A DNA stretch of 64,000 bases, from assembly GCF_025766255.1 (NCBI RefSeq), contig NW_026516693.1:248001-312000 (forward strand). Reading direction: 5' to 3'. The position numbers were made by a program, and so were the translations under genes. This DNA is from Zychaea mexicana. Lineage: Eukaryota > Mucoromycota > Mucoromycetes > Mucorales > Lichtheimiaceae. Within the stretch, counting starts at the first letter, position 1, and every line of letters begins with the position of its first letter. This document shows, one piece after another, positions 54,974 through 64,000 of the stretch. The notes beneath the pieces are model-generated. The model saw only the letters and a program-made list of their open reading frames with translations, made no database searches and was not told the origin of the DNA.

Positions 54974-57900
54974 AAGTGCGACAGTAGTCTTTTTGTGTCA
55001 TAGTAAAATTACCGGCCGGCTTTTAATTATTCCGTTTGGCGGCGCAACACTTTTGGCAGGCTACAAACGAGCACAGTAAAGAAGCGGGATTCGACAACAT
55101 TGTAATTGTATCATATGGCAAGCACTGGGGCAGTTTTATTTGGAAAAGATTATAAATAGCCATGCTATCACAGGGAATAAAAAGCTTCTTTTAAAACCCC
55201 TCTATCCTACTATCATCCTTTAGTCTTCTTTTCTTTCATTGGCTATGGATCCACCCGCCAAAAAGCGGCTTGACGTTTGTGTGTCATCGTTTTGTTGCAA
55301 GCATATTTGTCACAGCATGTATACTGGCCCGGAGCATAAATCAATGAGATCCATGAACCAATAGCGTGCATTGTATATGTACCTTTTTTTATCCTTTGTG
55401 CTTACAAAAAACTACTATACCAATTGCACTAAGACTTCTTTAGAAACCATACAGCACCAATCCCTTCTTCAATCACCTAATACATACTCGTTTCTATCCC
55501 TTTTCTCTTATTATCCCCGAACTATATGTATCTCCATCAGCAAAAGGATTCAATAGTTCTATAATACAGAATCATGGCTGTTTAGCCTCAAAGCTGCTGA
55601 TGATAGTGTCCTTTAGCCTTGCAGCCTAAACAGACCAGTGCCAATATTGTCTGGAACAGAAACCTGGACTACTTATGGACCAAAACCAGCTTTAAACAGC
55701 AACAACAACCACACCAAGCAGAAGCTATCATATTAGCTTGTGCCCTGAATACTGATGCCATTATTTTTGACTTCTACCAACCTCCCCTTGAAAGCTAGTG
55801 CTGGTGGAAGTGAACTACTACCCAACAATAAAAAAAGGTCTCTCGACAGCCAATATTATGAGCCTCCAGCATTCGCATAATACAGGAGCACTTTGTACCA
55901 CGATAGAACCTGTACATACGGCAGCGATGCCATTCAAACACAATCTAAACACTGTAAAACGGGCTAGTAGATAGTCTTCTAAAATATTGACGTCGTCTTA
56001 TGTTCATTGCCACACTGCTCACCCACATACGCTCTATACTGTAATATACGGCTAGATGTTGTTACACTTTTTATGCTACTTATTAGGTTGAGAGCAACAA
56101 TGGCGATGCGACGACGAGTGTTAGACGCTCGGTGTTGAAGTTTTCCTACCCCAATTGGAAAAGACAAACTACACGAGCATCCTTTTGTCTGCTTACAATT
56201 TTTCATACAATCAGTATATCTCATTCATTGCTAAAGCGTAATACTATTAGCCATATACATATCAAAGACAAAGCTGCCGAGTGATCGAGCATAGTACATT
56301 TAGCGCAGCAATACTGTAGTGGCAGTACGTAATTAAGCTTGCACCATTAGAAAGAAAAGTATTTTCTGGCTGATACTGTAGCAATGGCTGTCAAATCTCG
56401 AATAGTTACATATATGAGATATGACCAGAGTCTTATTTATAACAAGCTGATAGGACGGCATCTGACTGCACCGTTTAATGCTTGTAGTTTAAGCTTTTTG
56501 GTAAACTTCACATCAAAGTTTCCTTCGAAATACTGAGCCGTGTTTTCGTATACGTCGCAAATTCAATACTTTTGAAACCTTCAAAACATCAAATTACATC
56601 CTCATATTCACCACGTACGCTCTCTCGTGGTTTTGACTCACGATTCCTTGTTTCATCCAGAATGGGCATACGGCTTTGTATATTCTTTGTTGTAGTACAA
56701 GCCTTTCTTCTGCGCACGGGAACACACTGAACACTTACATAATACTTTGGAATTGATGCGAGCAGTATTGCTCTTACTAAATCGACTGTTGCATGTGTGT
56801 ATGCATTCCTTGGCTTTGCGTGACGTATTGAAATCATTTTTTTGATATGAGCGACTTTTGAGAATATGATCAATGTGCACAATGTATTAGCTGTAGGTAG
56901 CATTGGCCTCGCCCTACTCTTATACGCACAACACCACGCATGGATGCGATCCTTCAATTTTATTATCCCTAAAACTTATAAAACATATTCACTTTTATTA
57001 GCTTTTTGTCACTTTTAAATATCTTTCTCCACCAAATCGGATGTCAAATGTTACGTTACAGTGTTACGCTGGGATCTGCCGAGTAGTTGCGTAGCGGTTT
57101 TTGAGTACGTTCTATAGTGAGTATCAGTAGTAGTATTGTTTACTACAGACGAGTTGTATGTGAAGATTTGAATGCATAGACCAAACAAAATGTGTGTGAT
57201 TTATGTTCAAACTTTAAAAAGCAACGAGCTGTTGTCTTGGTTAAGCTCAGTGATCATAGATAAGGATCAGGAATGTTGCGTCTCATGAAGCTTCGTCGTT
57301 CAGCCTTCGATAAAGAGCAAATAAACAGGGATTGGAGTGAAACAAGCCGCGTTGGGTCTTGAGTGATTAAAAAACAGCTAAAGTTTTAAACAGAAGAGTG
57401 GGAGGTAACTTCAAAAATCAAAAATGATGGGGTATTTATATCTTTCTGGTTATTAAATAATGTCTAAAATTATTCATGCTGCGGTAATAATGCTCTTATC
57501 CAACAAGCTGTCCGTCAAACCCGTACAAAAGTAAAGGATTCGCTCTAACTATGGTTGTTCCTGTAAGATAATTTTGGGGTGCGAGAGAGCTGTAGACTTG
57601 CTGCGGTGTGGCATCTTAGTTTGTGTAAGAGTTACGAATCTCGTTTGTTAGGATGGATAATATAAGAAAAGTTGATATATCTGGATGATATGCTAAGTAT
57701 TAAGCAAAAGTGATAAAATAAAAGTGTGGAGTTCAATAACCAGGAATTATTACGTCTGTAATCAAAAAATACAATCCTTTGTCAGGAAGGGGAAAGCTAA
57801 AGTTAACAGAAAGAGAAGCTAAAGAACTGAACTGTTTATTATTCGATACAAAATATTGGTCTATTTATACTAATTCTAATACACTGTCTATGACTTATCT

Positions 57901-60900
57901 AATTGGTTTTTGATCCAATGAATACCGCAGCAGTACGAAATGCTTTTACACTTAGTGTGAGTTGTTTTTGCACTCGCAGTAAAAGTAGTGTTGCGCAGTA
58001 AACGTATTGCTGAAATTTGCACTCGTGCTTACATCAAGACTGTGATGGAAATGATAGAGTAAACCGACAAATAATGATACAAAAAGATTATGAAGTTAAT
58101 ACAATAGCAAAACAGCTCGCTTATTGACCAAAATATAGTGGGGACAACAAGGTGGGTTACAATGTATTGTATTTTGAATGTCGCTTGGTGTGTGGTTCTT
58201 TTGTATGTTTGAATCATTTGTTATAGGTGGTTCCGGGGGTAACAACAGTGTATCTCAGCGCTCAAAAGGTTCGAAAATTTTCTGGGCCGGACGTACTCGC
58301 TATAGCCTACAAGAGGCTTAGATCGACCGTTGAAATCCAATAATCCCATTTTGACAAGGTGAAGTTTAATTTTGCTGCTAACTATGTCGTGGTCGTTTCT
58401 TTCTTTTCTGATTGCGTAATCACAGCGCCGAGCCTAAAAAAATATTAAGTGTAGATCAGAAGCGCTAATTTCTTCAGTGAAATATCTACGTTGTAGTTGC
58501 ATACATTGGCGGCGATATGCTCGTGGAAGATCGCGCTTGCGCTTTATACACAACGAACCCCGTTATAAACAGTGTATGATCAAGGCGATACACTGATAAG
58601 TATTTTAGGTTAAAAATAGGTGATTAGTCAAAATTAAAAGAAGTTCTCAATCAAATCAATTATTTTGACTTGCTTGTCGCCCGTACGCTTGATCGGACAA
58701 TGGTCCAGGGACCGGATCATTATAATAGTGCCAGATTTCACAACGTGCTGCTGTGCTCAACTGCTGTGGTTCGGACCTGACACTTTCGAGAGACGCGATC
58801 AGTCCAGCGTATTGCTATTGGGCTTGAAATTTCTTATAAAAGTTCAACTTCAATTGCTCTGAGCGTTATTAACATTCGAGCGCTGTTTACACACCGCAGC
58901 CATTAGATTTATTTTGTCAGTCAATGGAATTTTAGACATTAGGTAGGCGAGAAAAGATAAAGAAGAGTGGCTGCATAAATCCGGGTGCATAAGTCTTAAT
59001 AAAGCGTGCTCGCGCGTTGGTCATCTCCGATTCCGTTTGCGGAATCTATGTTTTCCTTCTGTGGCATTTTTTCCCCTGCGTTCTGTTCGTTTTTGTGATT
59101 AATATCATTACAAAATCTTGTGTTGATGCAGGAAACAGATTGATCGAACCTGGTTTGGCTGGGTGACTTATTGAAAACACAAAATTCAGTAGTTTTTTTT
59201 TGTTGTAAAGCCTAGGTCAAGGAGTAAACCAGAAGCAGTGAACAAGTATCTATCTGCATTGATTGATTGTTATTACAGTTATCTGCCAGCTCACGCGCTG
59301 GTCATTATTCCGCTTGCCGAGTGACTGGACTCTCTGCCACTTGCTGCGCATCACGGTCTTAATAATCAGCAGCGAGCGTTGTGGTCTCATTCCATATTCC
59401 TCCTCAGGTGATGCGGAGCTAGCTTCTGATACCGGATTAAGCTTGACGTTCCGGACTTGACCGGATGGTATACGGTTAAAGAAATTGCTGCACTGTGTTT
59501 TCTGTGCGTGACATGATCCCTGTATCAAGAATCGTATCAATAGCAAACCCCCCCCCCCACATATCTGGCCGTAGGTAATGAAGAGACGTATGGCAAAATT
59601 TAAATATCAGCATCAATCGATCGCGATTGTATAATGGAAAGCAGTGCCAGGAATATTTCATGCGGAAGGCGTCAATCAATAGGGATGATTGTGTTCTGCT
59701 GATGAGCTCGAGATATCGCTGGTTGAGCTATTTACGCGCAGGATAAATGGTAAGAGCGGTATCACCCTTATTTTGTACAGCAATGCCGCGCTTTTAGCTC
59801 TGCTCGAGCAAGTAGGGTTTTGCATTAGTACGGTATCCGTCACGACGTTCATATCGTTTGCTTGAGCTCGCTTGTGCGCAGTCGTCATACGTACTTTTAT
59901 AATTGCGCAATTGATGATGAGCTACTGCACAATGTTAGAGAATGTACGATATAAAGTGTACTCGCTTTGAGACAACAGCTTGTATTATTAAAACTGAATT
60001 TAAGAATTGAACTATTGCGAGTTCTCCTCGCGACTGACCAAACAGAAATTTCTGTTTCTTCAAAATATTGTGTAGTACTATTGGGAGCAGCAGGTCTCAA
60101 ATGAAAGCTATCATACCAGTTTTTTTTTGTTAATAAAGTTAGATACAAATAAGCTATTGCTATGTATTGAGACTTGAAACGTGCAAATAGGAAGGAGTAG
60201 TGGTACTCGATGTGACAAAGACTAGTGTTCCTTCTGAGAAACAACCCTCCTATCTCTTTGTATATGGGACCTGCAATTCGTGTAAACCTTGCTGCTGTAC
60301 GCTTCATTTTGCTAAAGATGATCAGACACAGTTAGATATTTACCTTGATCAACCAAACGATCAAAAATCTGTAAAGTGACAAAAGGTAGCCATGTAGCGT
60401 TTGACTATTTTTAGCTAGCTCCTTTGACTACAAAATTTCGGCTGATCCATATCGGTGAAGAAAATGATTTACAATGCATGTCGTTGAGCACCGTGTGAGC
60501 AGCCGTGTTACATAAACTTTAAAGTTCCGCAATACATTTCTGGACACCATTGCTTTTTTGTTAGTATGACGACGCATGACTCTATAGACATTCCAAACAG
60601 CATGCTGCTCTTGTTGCACACCCTCGTATACAAGTTCCCCCACCGCATCAGCAAAAAGGAGTCCTACAGTTCCTTCGTAGCTACTGCAAAGAATCGATGC
60701 CGTATCGTTCGTGACCTTATACAACTTGACTTTTAAATGTATGAGACACGATAAAGACTCGCACAGAATACGATCCACAGCCATGTTAGATGCTGTAGCA
60801 GAACTTGGAGTGTCAATAAGAAGTCTTGCGTAGTAATGACTCAATATTGGACTTGCACGTGCGCACTATAGGATATGTACCTAGAAACAGTAGAGTCATC

Positions 60901-61644
60901 GATGTATCAGATAAATTTTTTATACCGTTGCTCATCTTGAGCACAATTATCTCGTCTAAACGCGAAACCTTTACACTAGTTACAAAGAACATTTCATTCC
61001 TCTTTGAACTTGACTTGAATCAAGTATAGTTGAGACGAAGTAATGCTGCTGGTGTGAATCGTAGATCCATCGTATAGAATAACGCAACTTATCGGGTACT
61101 CGTGTAGGCGCTGTGTATTCTCTGTTTTACCAACGCCGGTTTGCATAGTCTAGCTGTAGTAAGAGGCCACTTGATAACACGCAGGACAAGGCAGAGAACA
61201 CAGTTTCGTGTTCAACCTTATCTGGATCGTATATGAAATGTATGATACATGCCAAGCACATACATACAGCATGAGCGTTGATATGGATAAAGCTGCTGCC
61301 AATCTTTAGGAGCAACATTATCAATGAAAAAGAGGGAGGTAGCAACGTGCATACTCTGCACTTGGAAGTCCTTCGTATCAAAGCAACTATGCTTCTTTAA
61401 TTTGAACGTTTTTGTTTTCCTTTGCCGCAAACGGTTTCTTTTAATCACCGCTCCCTGCAAAATGCATAACGTTTAATTAAATTTTCATTTTTTGATAAAC
61501 CGTTATTAATTTCAGACGCACGATTCGGAGGTCAGGTAAACAATGCTACCATCGATGTGTTATTATACTTGATTCACTATACAAAAAAAATACGGCATGA
61601 AGTTGCAGGAAGATAAGCCCAGGATATTGGATGCGGTCAAAAGA
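54974..61644. other. Long intergenic region with a few coding-like scraps
   Basis: No gene is firmly supported in about 6.7 kb. Possible remnants are: a 40-codon frame at 55245 (MDPPAKKRLDVCVSS); a 57-codon open stretch at about 55625-55797 (LDYLWTKTSFKQQQQPHQAE, AIILACALNTDAIIFDFYQP); and minus-strand frames between 59250 and 60844, the longest at 60844-60428 (MSHYYARLLIDTPSSATASN). These may be decayed transposon genes, but I recognise no family. A run of 11 C lies at 59548-59558. Confidence 0.45.
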
Positions 61645-61652
61645 TATAAAAA
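61645..61652 (+). promoter_or_regulatory. TATA box of the small secreted protein gene
   Basis: TATAAAAA, 80 bp upstream of the ATG at 61732, well placed for a strongly expressed gene. Confidence 0.65.
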
Positions 61653-61731
61653 GGGTCTGTCCAATAAGTTTTTTTTGAGACATCATCATCTCAAGTAATA
61701 CTTTATTACCTCAACCGATCCATAACCAAAA

Positions 61732-62094
61732 ATGAAGTTCATCACCGCCGCTGCTGCTCTTTTCGCCGTCTTCGCCGTTTCCGCCGTTGCTCGTCCCAAC
61801 TACGACCATGATGACCACCACAGCGATGGTCACCATCGTGGTGGTGACGACGACATTACCATCCATGGCTGCGAGGGTCAAGGCGATCTCACTGGCGTTG
61901 TACGTATAATAAGCATATATTCCTTTGTCATATCAAAAGCTTCATATAGCTAATGGTAGATATCATTGAATTAAATCATATACTAATTGACTACGTTTTG
62001 TAATGATAATTAGCTCCCCGCCGTTTTGCAGGCCGGTATCCTTTCAAACAACAAGAAGTACTGTATCCAGACAGTCGACGACACCGACCACTAG
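61732..62094 (+). CDS. Small secreted His/Asp-rich protein
   Basis: Two exons, 61732-61899 and 62014-62094, encode 82 residues. The N-terminus MKFITAAAALFAVFAVSAVA is a textbook signal peptide with likely cleavage after ARA-like residues near 20. The mature part starts with a His/Asp/Gly-rich stretch (DHDDHHSDGHHRGGDDD, about 25-41), likely metal-binding, then ITIHGCEGQGDLTGV. Exon 2 ends KKYCIQTVDDTDH, giving one Cys in each exon. A second in-phase acceptor (TTTTGCAG, exon from 62032) would remove six residues. The second half (GCxGxGDLTGV...YCIQT) looks like a small conserved fungal secreted domain, but I do not know the family. Role unknown; metal binding or cell-surface function is inference. 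Confidence 0.8.
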
Positions 62095-63500
62095 ATTAAA
62101 GATGTTGTTGGCTAGCTACCGTTGTTGTCTATAACCTCTTTTTGTTATCACTACTAGTATTATTAGTAGCCCACAGCAAGGATTTACAGCTCCCTCTTCT
62201 TTATTCTTATCTATTCATTTAGCATACCTTTGAAGTGCATATTCATATTAAATAAATTTAATACGTCTCCGTAAAAAAAATGTGTGCTTCAGATTTTTGT
62301 TGGAAGGCAAATTCCCTGCGCTTCCTCATGGGACAACTTAGCTCTACTATCTGTCGTTGCTTGTATCGCCCTAAGTGTGCGATTTGCGTTAATCTAATTA
62401 TAATAGAATTTATTTGCCGTGGAATCATCCTGGCAGTCGCACGTACTTTGAACAGTTTGCACTCAAGTGGAAACAATGGGTGATACGAATGAGCCAATAA
62501 AAGGACGACGCATTGTTTCTTTTATAATAATGTACTGTGCTCTCATGATGTATACATTAACTTGACACTCCGTGCCTCACCCCTCCCTTCAAAAATAATC
62601 ATTCCAAAGTCTTCCGTGAATAGCTGCAAACATATTATGATGAAAAAGGAGTATGTTTATTTAATAGTATGAGCGTTGATATAGGCGACATTCTTCTTGT
62701 TCGACACAAAAGTAATATGGCTTCTTCTTATGTGAGCCTCTTGTTACAATACCAGAATAATTTTTACTTTCTACAATGTCAACCATTCCTGGCACCTGCC
62801 ATTTACCTTATATTTGTGATCGTGTTCCTGAAATCCTGTATGTGCGCCTTGTGGCCCGCACCTTCCTATTTATAAACAGGCGGCGACACCGTCGGGGCAT
62901 GCCCTGCATGATGCCGGTGAAACATATTTCGTAGGACAATCAAGACACGCAGACCACATACGCCTTCTTCTTGACAGCTTGACTGTGTCTCTTCAACACC
63001 TCTTCTTCACATGGTTTCTTCCCTGCCATTTTAGTTTCCCACATGCCAATTTAATGACGAATCACAAGTCACGTGACGTGGTTTTTTTTTAAGCCGGGGG
63101 TGAATCCAAAAACATAAATACGCCCACATTTTTCAGGCCATTTCCTTTTTGCTCTTTCCTTCACTTTTCTTTTTCTTTCACTCCCTTGGATCTTCCTGGT
63201 CTTTCTCTTGGCTCTTCCCCTCGCTCTGGCTCTTCCCTTGGTCCTGGTCTTGCCTCTGTCGGTCCTGGTCTCAGCCTTTTTCCCGTGGTCCCCCTGGCTG
63301 CCTACAACCGGTCCCTGCTTTGGGCTGTCCAGTCTGGCGTTCAACGGTGTTGGTCACAACCGGTCTTCAGGCGAGATCAGAGGACGGAGAAATCCTTTTC
63401 GGGTTTTCGCCATAGAGATATGGTAGTGTCCTTTCGGTTGGATGCCTTGTCTGCTGGTCTGGTCTGGTCTGCCATGGTGGGGTTCGCATTGAGGTACCAG
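62095..63500. other. Intergenic, pyrimidine-rich toward the right
   Basis: 3' flank of the small secreted gene with AATAAA near 62250, then no supported gene. From 63149 the plus strand is strongly CT-rich, which creates long open frames (CTCTGGCTCTTCCCTTGG-like repeats) without protein-like character. Confidence 0.5.
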
Positions 63501-63507
63501 GTGCCTC

Positions 63508-63660
63508 TGTGAATCGCGTTCGACTCTCGACAATCGACGCTCGGCATTCGACTCTCGACAATCGACGCTCGGCATTCGACTCTCGGCGATCAACTCTCTG
63601 GCATTCGACTCTCGGCATTCGACTCTCGGCAATGGACACTCGGCAATCAGCTCCCAGCTT
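63508..63660. repeat. Minisatellite, ATTCGACTCTCG-type units
   Basis: About nine imperfect units of 13-17 bp alternating ATTCGACTCTCGGC, AATCGACGCTCGGC and similar. Open frames across it on both strands are by-products of the repeat. Confidence 0.85.
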
Positions 63661-63761
63661 CAGTGTTCGGCTCCCAGCATCGGAGTATCCAGTAAGCAGC
63701 TCCTCCAGCATTCGACAACAGCAGCAAATTTTTTCTTTTTTGGGTGTTTCGAGAGTCAATT

Positions 63762-63925
63762 CTTTCCCCTACCCCCACCCCTTCCCTTTCCTCTTCCCTT
63801 TCCTCTTCCCTTCCGTCTACCCTTCCATCTTCCTTCCGTCCTTCCCTCCCTTCCTTCCCTCCCTTCCTTCCCTTCCGTCTACCCTTCCATCTTCCTTCCG
63901 TCCTTCCCTTCCCCCTTCCCCACTC
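63762..63925. repeat. Polypyrimidine tract with internal duplication
   Basis: Almost pure C/T on the plus strand. The phrase CTTCCCTTCCGTCTACCCTT with CCATCTTCCTTCCGTCCTTC occurs twice (about 63804 and 63867). It could form triplex or unusual DNA structures; no gene. Confidence 0.85.
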
Positions 63926-64000
63926 ACAGGCAATCCACAACCGATTGCTTGCACTTGACTCTCGAAACGTAGCGTACGTCATGGTTCCCACTCGTTTGTA

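Noticed and set aside
63149..63991. Long Ser/Pro/Leu or Arg/Glu-rich frames at the right edge
   Set aside because: Low-complexity translation of CT-rich DNA and minisatellite units on both strands.

Overview
The window is nuclear DNA of an early-diverging fungus, most likely Mucoromycota and probably Mucorales. The evidence is short GT-AG introns of about 65-130 bp in most genes, moderate base composition, an AT-AC intron with U12-type (minor spliceosome) signals, a fungal mix of conserved genes, and repeated PD-(D/E)XK-like gene families that I associate from memory with Mucoromycota. I could run no database search. Exon structures come from splice signals and reading phase.

Layout. 1-6308: two conserved genes on the plus strand, the 3' part of a multi-C2-domain (tricalbin/Mug190-like) membrane protein and a complete M28 glutamate carboxypeptidase II-like peptidase. 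6309-9640: no convincing gene. 9647-18650: a rearranged block with three copies (A +, B -, C +) of one multi-exon gene carrying a PD-(D/E)XK nuclease-like domain. Copies B and C are arms of a roughly 2.3 kb near-perfect inverted repeat whose spacer holds a hAT-like non-autonomous element. Copy A is a chimera with unrelated exons and a broken ELMO-domain fragment. 19210-21150: six copies of a 315-bp satellite plus a partial one. 21889-24940: a hAT transposon with perfect ends and a broken transposase. 25345-29165: an apparently intact PIF/Harbinger transposon with 36-bp perfect terminal repeats, TTA target duplication, transposase and a Myb/SANT-like partner on opposite strands. 29169-31490: a 9-bp minisatellite array interrupted by a probable solo LTR and an AT-rich insert. 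31694-35926: a second PD-(D/E)XK-family gene wrecked by nested insertions, namely a 2.9-kb very AT-rich DDE-transposase/chromodomain element and two related 323-bp MITE-like insertions. 36330-36607: a 278-bp hAT MITE. 37523-39990: decayed transposon-like sequence.

40513-50084 is a conserved gene island: a HAD phosphatase (PYP1-like, -), a glomulin/YBP-like protein (+, tentative), a basic coiled-coil protein of unknown role (-) with the AT-AC intron, and ITP pyrophosphatase (+). The last two share a divergent 210-bp promoter region. 50085-64000 is mostly non-coding: a doubtful small membrane-protein frame, an intron-containing tRNA-Thr(CGU), a small secreted His/Asp-rich protein gene at 61732-62094 with a clear TATA box, and pyrimidine-rich and tandemly repeated DNA at the right edge.

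The conserved genes do not form a pathway; they are ordinary housekeeping or trafficking genes flanking a transposon-rich zone of about 30 kb (9.6-40 kb). The most informative features are the nested insertions with readable target duplications, the large palindrome and the minor-spliceosome intron.
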